This document shows positions 22,988 to 34,102 of a stretch of 64,000 bases of DNA, in pieces (position 1 is the stretch's first letter; each line of letters starts with the position of its first letter). The notes under the pieces were generated by a model. The model saw only the letters and a program-made list of their open reading frames with translations. It had not been told where the DNA came from and did no database searches. The position numbers and the translations under genes were made by a program. Source of the DNA: Adiantum capillus-veneris (taxonomy: Eukaryota; Streptophyta; Polypodiopsida; Polypodiales; Pteridaceae); the NCBI GenBank assembly GCA_014529385.2, contig CM043967.1, positions 4,149,001 through 4,213,000 of the forward strand, in the 5' to 3' direction.

Positions 22988-23864
22988 TCATGTGGAGCGT
23001 TGTTCCATTATCACGACCCTCCCATCTTTATAAAAAGCAGTCTTCCCTTTTTCCCTTGCCGCTTTAATCTCTGGCATTACCTCCTTCATATGAGCAATTT
23101 GCGAGAGTGTGAGGTCGTTCCCAAGAAAAATCCCCATCTTCTTAAGAGTGGGTCTTTCCTTCAAAAAATCCTTCTTTGCTTCCAAAGAGGGAAGCGGAGG
23201 ATAAGCGCTCTTTCCTTGGAAGTTTCCCCCTTGCTTTCACTTTTCTTGTTACCTACTCGCCAAGCCTTTGTATGCATTGACGCAGTAACCCCTAAACATG
23301 AGTTCGTTGACCTCTTCCTCAACATTATCTTGGTCTTTGAGGCCGGTAATCCTCACATGTAAGGAATGCACACGCCTCCTTTGCTATTCTGCTAGTGTCA
23401 AGTTAATGATGGTGGGTGTGGGAGTTGGGGTTGATTCTTTGCCTTTGCCTTTTTTGGTGACCTCAATCCATTCTCGGCCTCATCCGGTTTCTTTTGAGTT
23501 TTTGTAATTATGCCCACCCAAGAAGTCGTCATTTCTTTATTTTTCTTCTCCCCTTCTTTGATGACCCGCACTTGCTCTTTTATGTTTTTGAGCTCCTTCG
23601 AGTGCACTTTGTGAGCGCACCTCTTCAAGCTCCTTCTTGAGTCGTGCAATCTCCTCATCCTGGGCCGTCACCCGATCCTCAAGTATCTTTATCGTACCTA
23701 GGAGGCTGCGGTTGATTTTGTTGATGGTCTTGCATTTCCTCTTTGCATTTTTGGATGGCATCTTCGAGGGGGTCGCCCTTGTTGTTTTGCTTCCTCATGT
23801 CCGCTTGTTCTATTTGTACACTTGTTTCACAATTTGTGCAATTACTCTGAACCACACTATGCAT
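22988..23864 (-). pseudogene. LINE A ORF1 (coiled coil / RNA-binding)
   Basis: In minus order: DPLEDAIQKCKEEMQDHQQN, INRSLLGTIKILEDRVTAQD and the heptad-like EEIARLKKELEEVRSQ (coiled coil). After frameshifts the conserved C-terminal block follows: RPTLKKMGIFLGNDLTLSQI, AREKGKTAFYKDGRVVI, ending EQRST and TGA (22990-22988). The plan resembles LINE ORF1 proteins that trimerise through a coiled coil and bind RNA. The TGA is followed by CGG, and ORF2 continues in the same frame. Confidence 0.7.
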
Positions 23865-24284
23865 ATAGTAGCCTTTACCACACTATGCATACATTGCATA
23901 CATTTGATACACACTATGCAACATAAGACCTGCACACTGTAACCTGCGTGAAACCTACATAGAGTAACCTGCCCGTCTTGCTGCCTGCGCAGGCCTTGTC
24001 ACAAGTTGCACTTGCACGAGCCTCCAATCTGCTTGCACAAACCACCTGCCCTGCAACCGTGCACGTCGCTCTCAGAAGCCCCCTGCCCCGCGTGTTCAGC
24101 CTTGCCTACATACTGAGAGACAAGATGACCTGCACGCTGAGAGAGAGACCTGCTGGGTTTGCTAGGTTTGCTCACGACCTGCTTGCCGCCTGCGCAACCT
24201 GCTAGAGGCTTGCTCGCAACCTGTTTGCTACGAAAGAGAGTGAGAGAGAACCTGCTAGAGGCCTGCTCGCAACCTGTTTGCTAC
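23865..24284. other. Possible 5' UTR of LINE A, otherwise unassigned
   Basis: Contains the repeated short unit CACACTATGCATAC (about 23868-23920), then a C-rich stretch with CCTGC repeats (AACCTGC and similar, about 23940-24280). No ORF or domain can be supported. It lies between the ORF1 start of copy A and the (CT)n tail of copy B, so it may be the 5' UTR of A. Confidence 0.35.
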
Positions 24285-24640
24285 GAGAGAGAGAGAGAGA
24301 GAAATGAAATGTTATATTAACGTCTTCAAAAGGCCAAAGTGACCTATGAGACCAGAAAGTTACAATGTGGTGGATCTGATACAAAGTCAGAGTAACAAGA
24401 TGACAAAATGACAGAATGACAAAATGACAATAAAATACTGATCGACCGAGCGATTGAGCTGGGGAGATCCAGACGCCCACGACTGCGGAGGACTACACAG
24501 CATCGACAGAGGCTGCATCAGAGGATTCGCGTCACTTTGGCTCGACATGCACGATGCCCGGTCAGACTACTGACCATGGAGGAGATTGATGAGATCCGCC
24601 AGAGACCGATGCTGGATCTCTTGTGATCTAGCTATCCCAG
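24285..24640 (-). mobile_element. TC-tail LINE copy B, 3' end with inverted 5' part
   Basis: 24303-24440 is the LINE 3' UTR on the minus strand with its (CT)n tail at 24302-24285. The adjoining 24442-24625 is the end of ORF2 in the opposite (plus) orientation (DRAIELGRSRRPRLRRTTQ, then LLTMEEIDEIRQRPMLDLL and a stop). A 5'-inverted segment next to a correctly oriented 3' end is the signature of twin priming during LINE insertion. Confidence 0.7.
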
Positions 24641-24676
24641 CTAGCTGTTTAGCTGCTTAGTCCACACCTAGCAGTC

Positions 24677-24677
<1 letters not shown>

Positions 24678-24709
<32 letters not shown>

Positions 24710-25825
24710 GAAATGTTATATTAACGTCTTCAAAAGGCCAAAGTGACCTATGAGACCAAAAAGTTACAATGCAGTGTATCTGATACAAAGTCAGATTAAC
24801 AAAATAAATTAAACTAGGATAACAAAATATAAATACTGCGGGACCCTAAACTAAGCAGTACAATGTGAAGACAATATGGGAGGGGAGTAGAGATCCATCT
24901 TCATCTGCACTCTGGACGACGAAAGAGTATGGCTTGAATCCTTTGCTGTAGCCTCCTTCGAACTGTGTAGCTCCTCTTCTCCATCGGGGTTGTCTAGATC
25001 TCCCTAGCTCCAATGCTCGGTCTATGAATGCCAGTAGTGCGGGTAGAACTCTCCACCGTTGGCTGCTCCTCTGTCTGTTCTTCTGGGTGTACAATATCTA
25101 GTGTAAAGAAATCCGTGATTTGTCTCTGGGGATGTCTCTCTTCAGCTCTCCTCAGTAAAGTTTCTCTATGCCTGTGTAACTCGAGTAGATATAGCCCAAG
25201 ACATCTTTGATCCTCATAACCATGACCCTAGATAGAGGCCCAAAACCTTCTCTGAATAGACAATGAAAACGGCCTCGTATCTCATAGTACATTGTGCAAT
25301 GACATATGTAATGTACTTCTGTCTCTGGTTCTAGATGGCATAAGCGGCATATCCTGCTATCTGCTGGTGTCCCTCTGAATCTGCCAGTCTCAATCTCGAG
25401 CCGATGTGAGGACGTGCGTATCTGGCCAATGGCACAACGCAAACCATGCGAAATATGCATGTCCATATAGCTAGGTCGAATCACAAACCCATCCCCCGTG
25501 AGGTGGAGAAGATGCTCTGTATAGAAAGCCATCTTCGTGCCCAACTCCTGTAACGGCTCTATCCATGTCCTCCTCGTGTCCAGCTGGATCAAATCCTGAT
25601 GAATGAGTCTATTAATCTCTACCCGTGTGAGAGACCTCAAGGGTGCCTGTAGAGAGTATTGAAAAGGAGGCAACCTGTCCATGGTGAAACCATGTGTCTG
25701 AAACCATGATGCCATCTGTGCATACCAGCATGATGTATCCCCATTAAGAGCTAATTGTCTGGAGGACTCTAGAGCCACCCTGGCATATCTGTCTCTGGTA
25801 GTATCCCACAGACTGTGTACAAAGG

Positions 25826-25830
<5 letters not shown>
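24678..25830 (-). mobile_element. TC-tail LINE copy C, 5'-truncated
   Basis: On the minus strand it has ORF2 C-terminal sequence (25778 downwards), 3' UTR with AATATAACATTTCAT and the (CT)n tail at 24706-24678. The coding part gives HQDLIQLDTRRTWIEPLQEL, ICRLCHLEPETEVHYICHC (CX2CX8HX4C) and, after a frameshift, QRQITDFF at 25105-25128. The upstream end stops abruptly at 25830, exactly where the (CT)n tail of copy D begins. Confidence 0.85.
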
Positions 25831-25907
<77 letters not shown>

Positions 25908-26121
25908 AATGAAATGTTATATTAACGACTTCAAAAGGCCAAAATGACCTATGAGACCAATCTGTTACAAAATGGTGAATCTAATACCAAGTCTGGGTAC
26001 AAAAGAACTAGAACAAAGATACTACTAGATTCCATCCTCATCTGCACTCTGGATGTCGAGAGAGTATGGCTCGAATCCTCTGCTGTAGTCTCCGTCGATG
26101 TTGTGTAGCCCCTGTCCTCAA

Positions 26122-29100
26122 TCATGGCCGTTTGGATCTCCGTAGCTCCAATGCTCGGTCGATGAGAGTGCCGGTAGTGGTCAAATGAGTGTGGGCCGAG
26201 CTCTGCAGTGATAGTTGCTCCTTTGGCTGTCCCAGTGAAAAGAAATCTGTAATCTGTCTCTGGGACTGTCTCTCTCTATCTCTCCCGAGTAAAGAGTCGC
26301 TATATTTGTGTAACTCAAGTAGATATAGCGCAAGACATCTCTGATCCTCATAACTCATGATCCTAGAGAAAGGACCGAAACCCTCTCCGAATAAGCAGTG
26401 GAAACGGCCCCGTATCTCATAGTACACTGTGCAATGACATGTAATGTAGCTATGTCTCTGGCTCTAGCTGGCATAAGCGGCATATCTTGCTGTCTATTGG
26501 TATCCCTCTGAATTTGCCAGTCTCAATCTCTAGCTGATGTGAGGATGTGCGTATTTGACCAATGGCACACCGCAAACCATGAGACATATGTGTGTCCATG
26601 TAGCTGGGTCGAATCACAAACCCATCTCCTGTGAGGTGGAGAAGATGCTCTCTATAGAAAGTCATCTTTGTACCCAACTCCTGTGGCGGCTCTATCCATG
26701 TCCTCCTGGTATCCAACTGGATCAGGTCCTGACAAATGAGTCTAGTAATCTCCACCCGTGTAAGAGACATGGAGGGTGCCTGAAGAGAGTACTGGAAAGG
26801 GGGCAGCCTGTCCATGGTGAAGCCATGCATCTGAAACCATGATGTTATCTGTGCATACCAGCATGAAGTGTCCCCCTCAAGAGCTAACTGTTTGGAAGAC
26901 TCAAGGGCTAGTCTAGCATATCTGTCTCTAGTAGTATCCCACAAGCTGTGCACAAAGGAGATTGATCTGGTAAGCGCTTCAATCTCCATAGGAGGGATAG
27001 CTAGCTCTGCTCGAATGATAGCGTGGAGTATGGAGGCCTTGGCTTTGATCAGTCGAGAGATCATAGATACCAAGGTTCTCTCCATACGTCTCCAACCATC
27101 CTCGCCTATAGAAGGTCCCCATATTTGCACCCCATACAACATAGCTGAGGCTACTAAAGTATCAAAGAGCCATAACTTTGTCCGAGGTTCCTGGAACTGA
27201 ACCTATGAACACATCTTGTTCAAGCCTCCCAAGGCCGCAAAAGCTCTAGTCAGTCTAGTCTCTGTTGCTCTCTCCAAAGAAAACCTCGGCCCAGTGAAGA
27301 CAACCCCAAGGTAAGTGTATGCATCTATTTCTTTACTCTACCATCTCCTGACCATATGTGAAAGTCGGTGCTGATCTCCTGATCCACTGTGGTGTGGTGT
27401 TAAACACCATAACTTTGGTTTTACCAAGGTTTACAGACAATCCACTATCCTCTGCAAAACTATGTAATGCATCCAGTTGTCGTTGCATACCCTCTGGTGA
27501 GTCAGAAATCAAGAGAATATCATCAGCATATAGCAACAATGGGATCCACGTCCCTGCCAACTGGGCACCTCTATCACCCTCTCTGTCAATGTAATCAGAC
27601 ACCTCATCAAATCTATACCAAATAGAGTAGGAGACAATGGGCAACCCTGTTTCACCCCAATGGTGGAGTGAACTAAATCAGATATCTCCTCCGGAGTGCG
27701 TACATGTCCCATCACTAATCTATATAGAGCCATAATCCCCCAAATCAACACTACGGACACCCCCATCTCCTGCAGTCTGCGCATCAATCGAGCTCTCGAT
27801 ACCATGTCAAATGCTTTGCGGAAATCCACAAAGCTACAATAAATCCGTCTCCCATGTGACCTGCCCTCCTCAATGATGGCTCTGAGTGTCAGAATATGAT
27901 CAAGAGTGGAGAAACCCCTCCTAAAACCGGCCTGGCCCTTTGCTCGTACACCCTCACCCTCTGCCCAATCACTCAACTGCTGCTCAAGAATGGATGCATA
28001 CAACCGTGCCATTGTGTGCCCAACCATATTAGTGCGGTAATTCCCAGGCTCTGTAGGATCGTCTGCCCGAAGATAGGCACAATAGTAGACAACCTCCAAG
28101 TCTCACGTAACCCCATACACATGGCACGATTGAACAACACTGCAAGAATCATGATCATATGCCCTGCTGGTCCTCATCCTGTCAATGTCTCTCTTTACCA
28201 TCTCAGTGGTAAAGAAGGTGCTGGTAGGTGGGCATGGCTCTGTAGGATCTAGAAGGGGGTCCTGTCCAAGAACCGTATATATAACGATGAGGAATACTGG
28301 CCCCACACATCAGGAGAAGTAATCGCTGGGGGAGGGGAGTGCTCATGAAAGAATCGCCATGCCTCTCCTGAGTCTCTACTCAAGAACAACTGATACAAGT
28401 CTCGCTCCATTTGGGCCAAGTAAGCTTGTTTCTTCCGTCGCACAAGGCGCCTGGAAGCAATCCGAGATTGTCTGTAAGTGATGACTCCTAAAAGAAGATC
28501 CTTCTGAAGCTGGCCTCTCGTCTCTCTGTACTCCTCATCATACCAACTATTCTGGGGCATGCTCCCAGAATGTCGCCTCTGACCCGGCTGAGTGTGTGGG
28601 TATGCCTCTGATGCTGCACCATGCAGTGTCTCAGTTAGTAAAGTGGTGCACTCCTCCATTGAGAGGCCAGGACCAGTTGTGGATAGACGGCTATAGATCT
28701 CTGTATAAACCGAGTCCGTCTCTGGTGTAAATGTATAACAGGTATGTGACCTGCCTCGTGATGTCGGGGTTGTACCATGCTGAAATGAAATAGACAATGT
28801 CAAAAGAGCATGATCCACTGCTATGCCCACTGGTCTGGCTCCCACTATGAAATCCAGAATACAAGGAATAAAGCTTGGCTGTGCCATAACATAGTCCACT
28901 GTACTGGCCCCGAGTCTGTGTTGAAAGCATGTGAAACTGGGTGCTCCAGGAAATCGCTGTAACCCATTAAGTATGGCTAACCCATGTGTAGTCGTCATCC
29001 CCGTGAGGTATCTCCCATACTCCGTCTGCTCTCTATCATGTGAGCATCTGTCAAGCCCCAACTCACCCACATCTAGCTCTCCAAGCATCTCATCTAAAGT

Positions 29101-29612
29101 GTCGTAGAAGACTGTCTGAGAGTTGCCCGTTCGGGCATTGAAGTCCCCTAGGAGGATGATATCACCATCCCTAAAAAACTCCAATATATCATCTAGTATA
29201 AAGAAAGGCGTCTATCCTCTAGATGCAGCATATATTGACGTACTGGGGGGATGTAACATATGGCAATGTATAGAAATCGGCCTGTGTCAGCTCTCAGCCT
29301 CACCCACATGTATGTAGCATGATCATCTCTCGGTACAATATGTAGTAGTGGATGTCACTCCTCCCTAAATAGCACTGCTACTCCTCCTGAACCTCTACTC
29401 TCATGCTCAGATTTCGCGACTGTCCTGTGGGCTGTGTCCCATCTGTATCCCACCACATGTGGCATAAGCTGTCCAAGGGCCTGATGAGTCTCTGAGAAGA
29501 AAAAAATGTCCCTGTCTCTAAAACTGCTCTCAAAGGCACCAACTTCCAAACTCATAGATCCATTACAAATCCAATTAGCCATCTTCAGTGTGGTCCCATA
29601 GGTCTCACACCG
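26122..29612 (-). pseudogene. LINE D ORF2: endonuclease, reverse transcriptase, zinc motif
   Basis: The endonuclease starts in the ORF1 frame directly after TGA-CGG (RCETYGTTLKMANWICNGSM). Further motifs are FSETHQALGQ, RGSGGVAVLFREE, ILLGDFNARTGN, ASTVDYVMAQP and the final VDHALLTLSIS. The linker includes SMPQNSWYDEEYRETR. RT has GQAGFRRGFSTLDHILTLRA, SFVDFRKAFDMVSRARLMRR, GVKQGCPLSPTLFGI and the catalytic YADDILLISDS. The tail has CRLCQLEPET, FHCLFGEGFGPFSR and QRQITDFF at 26239-26262. ORF2 would reach about 1100 residues if the frameshifts are ignored. The RT does not read like plant L1; clade assignment needs a tree. Confidence 0.82.
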
Positions 29613-30528
29613 TCATGTAGAGCGATGCTCTACAATCACCACCTGGCCATCTCTGTAAAAGGCCATCTTTCCCTTCTCCCTTGCCGTCGTAATCTCTGGC
29701 ATTACCTCTCTCATATGCGCAAGCTGTGAGAGAGTGAGATCATCACGAGGGTAATACCTATCTTCTTGAGAGTAGGCCTCTTTCTCAAGAATTCCTTCTT
29801 CTCTTCCAAGGAGGGGAAGCATAGTATGAGAGCTCTCCCTTTTGAAGATTCTCTGGGGCCATCACTCTTCTTGCCCACTCTCCATGCCTTCGTGTGTGAA
29901 GGCTTGTTCACCTCCATCATGGATGTGAGACTCGTGACCTCTTTTTCCACATTGTTTATGTCCTTGAGGCCGGTTACCCTCACATGGAGAGCCCGCATCC
30001 TCCTCCTTTGTTCCTCTTCGAGGGTCATGTTAATAAGAGTGGGTGTACAAGGAAATTCCTTACCTTTCCCTTTCTTGGCAATCTCAATCCATTTTTCGGC
30101 CGCCTCTACTTTCTTTTGTGTTGCGGAGATGACCGCGGACGATGACTTCTTCTCCTCACCTTCCTTGATAACCCGTATTTCTTCTCTCATGGTATTCAAT
30201 TTTTCCATCATGGATGGCTGAATTTTGCCTTCTTCAGCCGCCCACTTTTTGCTTGTAGATTTTGGATGATGGAATCTTGGAAGACCACTTTCTCTTCAAG
30301 CAAAGCGATCCTCCTACGCATGCCATCTCTTTCTTTGGTCCATCTTTGAAGAATAGTGCTCCTCTCCTTCCTCTACTCTTCCACTTCGTTTCTCCGTTCT
30401 CTCATTTCCTTCTCTATTGCCGACATCCTCTTCCTTGTCCGCATGAAAGAGGCTTTGTGGGCGGCCGGTGAGGGATGCGTCTTCTTACACGTGGGGGAAG
30501 TTGTTGGCACTTCGCCGATGCTTTCCAT
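29613..30528 (-). pseudogene. LINE D ORF1 (coiled coil / RNA-binding)
   Basis: From the ATG at 30528 (MESIGEVPTTSPTCKKTHP) there is a basic/charged helical region, ALLEEKVVFQDSIIQNLQAK, then from 30211 NTMREEIRVIKEGEEKK. An RNA-binding-like block follows: RMRALHVRVTGLKDINNVEK, HTKAWRVGKKSDGPRES, GRALILCFPSLEEKKEFLRK, DLTLSQLAHMREVMPEI, GQVVIVEHRST. It ends with TGA followed by CGG. About 300 residues. Two frameshifts (near 30211 and 29760) disrupt it. The block is conserved at the same place in copies A, E and F. Confidence 0.75.
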
Positions 30529-30649
30529 GAGAAAGAGAGAGAGAGACTCTACTCTGAAGCTTGCTGGGCCGGGCAATTCTCCCTTGAGAGAGAGAGAGAG
30601 AGAGAGGCTATCAGAATGGATGACAACTACTATCGATGATAACGTGCTG

Positions 30650-31425
30650 GAGACATCCTACTTTTGCAAGATGTTGGTATGGGCAAAAGAGTTCACGCTG
30701 ATCTTGTTAGTCGGGGGATATTGCCAAAAAATGTCGTGGTTGGCACTTCCTTGCTCGACATGTATGCCAAATGTGGTGTACTTTATAAAAAGCACAAAAA
30801 GTGCTCGATGAGCTTCCTATCCGGAATGACGTCTCTTGGAATGCTCTGATCACGGGATATGCCCAACAGAGGCAGGGCCAGGAAGCGCTGGGCTGTTTTC
30901 AGCAGATGCAAAGAGAGGGCAGCTCTCCAAATGCAATCACTTGCGCTTGTATCTTGAAGGCATGTGGCATTATGCAAGATGCTGATATGGGCAGAAGAAT
31001 TCACGATGATATTGTTAGCCAGGGGTTGTTGGAAAAAAACGAGGTACTTGGCACTACCGTGGCATGTATGCCAAGAAAGCACAAAAAGTGCTTGAGGAGC
31101 TGTTCAGAGCCGCATCTCTTGGAATGCACTAATTGTAGGATATGCACAAGAGGAGCAGGGTGAGAAAGCTCTAGGCCGTTTTCAGCAGATGCAAAGTGAG
31201 GGCCTCTGTCCAGATGCAATCACCTACGCATGCTGATATGGGCTTAAACATTCGATCTTATATTGTCAGCCAAGGGCTCTTGCAAAAAATGTCATGCTTG
31301 GTAATGCCTTGGTCCACACACATCCGTTTTCAGCAATAGAGGCTACAGAAGCAAAAATGGAGAGCAGAAGAACGAGTTTTTTTTTTGTAAAGACTGTGTT
31401 AAGCAGAAGGTTTTGTACCAAAGCA
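30650..31425 (+). pseudogene. PPR pseudogene, duplicated block copy 1
   Basis: PPR proteins bind organellar RNA. Repeat units are readable across frames: DVGMGKRVHADLVSRGI, VVVGTSLLDMYAKCGVLY, VSWNALITGYAQQRQGQEAL, GCFQQMQREGSSPNAITC, ACILKACGIMQDADMGRRIH. This is the P-L-S arrangement of land-plant PPR genes. Frameshifts (for example near 30795 and 31070) and a deletion at about 31230 break it. No start, targeting peptide or E/DYW end is visible. Confidence 0.8.
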
Positions 31426-31436
31426 ATAGGATCCAT

Positions 31437-32245
31437 GTTGATATTGTTAGCTAAGTGCTGTTGACAAAAAACGCCATGCTTGGTATTGCCTTGCTCGACA
31501 TGTATGCCAAATGCGGTGTACTTCATAAAGCACAAAAAGTGCTCGATGAGCTTCCTGTCTGGAATGCCGTCCCTTGGAAATGCTTTGATCGTGGGATATG
31601 CCCAATAGAGACAGGTCCAGGAAGCGCTGGGCTGTTTTCAGCAGATGCAAAGAGAGGGCAGCTCTCCAAATGCAATCACCTACGCTTGTATCTTGAAGTC
31701 ATGTGGCATTATGCAAGATGCTGATATGGGCAAAAGAGTTCACGATGATATTGTTAGCCCGAGGTTGTTGGAAAAAAACGAGCTACTTGGCACTGCCTTG
31801 GCAAGTATACCAAATGTGGTGCACTTGAGAAAGCACAAAAAGTGCTTGAGCAGCTTACTGTTCGGAGCAGCATCTCTTGGAATGCATTAATTGCAAGATA
31901 TGCACAAGAGGAGCAGGGCAAGAAATCTCTAGGATGTTTTTAGCGGATGCAAAGTGAGCGACTTTGTACACATGCAATCACCTACGCATGTATCTTGAAG
32001 GCATGTGGCTCTACCCAACATGCTGATATGGGCTTAAATATTTGATCTTCTATTGTCAGCCAAGGGCTGTTGCAAGAAATGTTGTGCTTGGTAATGCCTT
32101 GGTTCGCACACATCCATTTTCTCTCACAGCACCGCCAAGCAATCAACAATGAAGGCTATAGTTGCAAAAATGGAGAGCAAGAGAATGAGCCTTTCTTTTG
32201 TGAGCTCACTTAAAGACTGTGCTAAGCAGAAGGTTTTATTCACTT
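31437..32245 (+). pseudogene. PPR pseudogene, duplicated block copy 2
   Basis: A second copy of the preceding block, offset by about 740 bp (matching points 30769/31509, 30879/31619, 31024/31764). It reads AMLGIALLDMYAKCGVLHKA, QKVLDELPVWNAVPW, GCFQQMQREG-like and ACILKSCGIMQDADMGKRVH. It is more complete at the 3' side than copy 1. Frameshifts and stops make it non-functional. Both copies share a downstream segment (AAAGACTGTG(T/C)TAAGCAGAAGGTTTT). Confidence 0.8.
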
Positions 32246-32750
32246 TGATGTTCCCTTAGACTTTTGAATGATTGCACACTAGTGGCAGTGGATGCATTAT
32301 CATTTGCAAAATACCTAACACCCTTTTCATCCTTCGGTGATAATTGGACACTCTTACAAAATTCACACAAAAATTTGTTGTTGAATGGTTCCAATTTGAG
32401 CTTTTCTGGTGCCAATGCATCTTCGGTAACCTTTAAAGAGAAGAAATTCACTTGAGAGATAGATGCGAAGTCTGGCTATGTGACAAATCAAGTGTACCGG
32501 GGTGTGTGTCCTCTATCTATCATCTAGGTGTCTCTCTCCTAAGAGCCCTTGTAGAACCGAAATTGTCTGCGGTGTAGTCTTGGGACTCTCGATCCTTGAG
32601 TTGTAATTGTCTCTCACTCTATCAAACTATTCTTGTAGGCTCCATGAGTGCCTTGTGTGTATTTGGAGCAAGAAGCACTCTGGACTCCATAATGTGTAGT
32701 AGAGTAGGCAAGCCTACAACCCATCAATGTCTAAACCATGCGCCGACTTG
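32246..32750. other. Unassigned spacer within the PPR pseudogene area
   Basis: A minus-strand frame at 32451-32236 (NNKFLCEFCKSVQLSPKDEK) and its plus-strand counterpart have no recognised domain. The Cys-rich NKFLCEFCKS could be from a mobile element. The rest is T/C-rich without coding signal. Confidence 0.25.
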
Positions 32751-33780
32751 AGTGTATCTTGCTAAACATTGGCATGGCAAGGAAGCTTTGAACTGTTTTT
32801 TAAAGCGAAAAGAGCCTCTCTCGAGATGCAATCACCTATTATGCACCTTGAAGGTCTGTAATTATGCAAGACATTGCCATGGGCTACGGTATTCACGATG
32901 AGGTTGCTAGTCAAGGGCTATTGGAGAAACACGAGGTGCTCTTGAAAAGTCTGGATCAACTTCCTACTTGGAATGTGCTCTCCTAGAGTGCGTTGATTCC
33001 AAGACATGTCCAACATGGGCATGCCAATTAAGCTCTTGACTATTTTCATGAGAGGCCCCTCTTCAGATGCAATCCCTTGTGTGCACCTTGAAAGCCTATA
33101 GCATTGTGCAAGATGCTACCATGGGGATAGTATTCATGATGAGATTGCTAGTGAAACACAACAATAAGGGTTGACTGCGAGGAATGAGGGCTATGTAGAG
33201 TGGCAATTTTAGCAAGCAATGGGCACAGGTTTAAGGGCCAGCATTAGGGCAGGATTGCTGGATTGCAAGGGCTGGATTGTTCACTAGAGTGCACAAAGGT
33301 ATATCAGCTAGCGCAGGCCTAATGAAAGGAATGGATGCTGGATGAGCTCCTTGCCGAGGATGTCTCTTGGAGCGAGTTGATTGCAGGATATGCACAACAT
33401 GGATGAGGTAAGCTCGCTCTGGACTATTTTCACCAGATGCAAAGCAAAAAGGGCCCCGCTTCAAATGCAAAGACCTATGCATGGAACTTGTAGGCGTGAG
33501 GAATTTTGCACCATATGCAAAGTGACAAGGCCTTCTCTCCAGGTGCAATCACCTAAGTAGAGCAATGCATTATCTTGGGTAAGAGTATTCACAGAGAATA
33601 TATGTTGTGCTCGGAGGTGCTTTGGTCGGTATGTATACCAAAGGTGGCACCCCCACAATTTTTTTTGATTCAGCTGCATGCCTAGAATGTCATTATTGCA
33701 ACATATGTCCAACATGGCTGTTACAAGGGAGGTCTGGATTGTTTTCACAAGATGCCATCATCACAAGCTATAACATGAGG
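32751..33780 (+). pseudogene. Highly degraded PPR fragments
   Basis: Repeated PPR-derived words remain, for example ...CAACTTCCTACTTGGAATGTG, TGCACCTTGAAAGCCTATAGC and GCAGGATATGCACAACATGG, corresponding to LDQLPTWNV, CTLKAYS and AGYAQHG. At least three unit remnants lie at about 32810-32960, 33010-33160 and 33370-33500. Stops are frequent in all frames. Confidence 0.55.
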
Positions 33781-34102
33781 TAAAATCCACATCACTACTA
33801 TCACTTTGAAATCTTACCATCTTCACAGTGCGTCCATCAAGGCAAACTAGTTATGCTTGTTATATTTACTTGTTAACATTGTGGGCACAATCCAAAAGAC
33901 CAACACTGACCTGCTTGACCTTGACACCTTACAGGCTATCCTGAAGTAACCACTTGTGGGTGGGGGGGGGGAGAGAGATTTCAGTGTTGCAGGCTAATTA
34001 CATTCTCGATTTAACAGGGGACGAAACTGCTTGTTCCCACCAGTAGAAATGTACATATGGGCAAGCATCACAATAAATAGAACAAAGGCAAAGAGGATCC
34101 AA
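33781..34102. other. 3' flank of the coiled-coil gene
   Basis: No coding region is seen. There is a G-run followed by GAGAGAG at 33961-33977. It probably contains the 3' UTR of the minus-strand gene ending at 34103. I see no clear AATAAA on the minus strand near the stop. Confidence 0.3.

Larger units (their letters stand above)
19388..23864 (-). mobile_element. TC-tail LINE copy A, near full length, decayed
   Basis: A non-LTR retrotransposon on the minus strand: ORF1 (23864-22988), endonuclease (about 22930-22150), RT (about 21761-20640), C-terminal zinc region (20207-19749), 3' UTR and (CT)n tail. An internal deletion at about 20465 removes the segment between EIWGP and the region before FQSNGFSMDRLPLFQ. 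A 36-bp tandem duplication lies at about 20582-20653. Frameshifts and stops are scattered. The 5' limit is uncertain and could extend into 23865-24284. Confidence 0.85.
25831..30545 (-). mobile_element. TC-tail LINE copy D, the most complete minus-strand copy
   Basis: It is about 4.7 kb: ORF1 from ATG 30528, stop TGA 29615-29613, ORF2 down to about 26120, 3' UTR to 25905 and a (CT)n tail of about 74 bases (25904-25831). It carries frameshifts (for example near 29710, 29350, 28250, 28100, 27330 and 26440) but all domains are present. Short GA runs flank the 5' end (30533-30545, 30586-30606). Its tail lies directly against the truncated 5' end of copy C. Confidence 0.88.
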
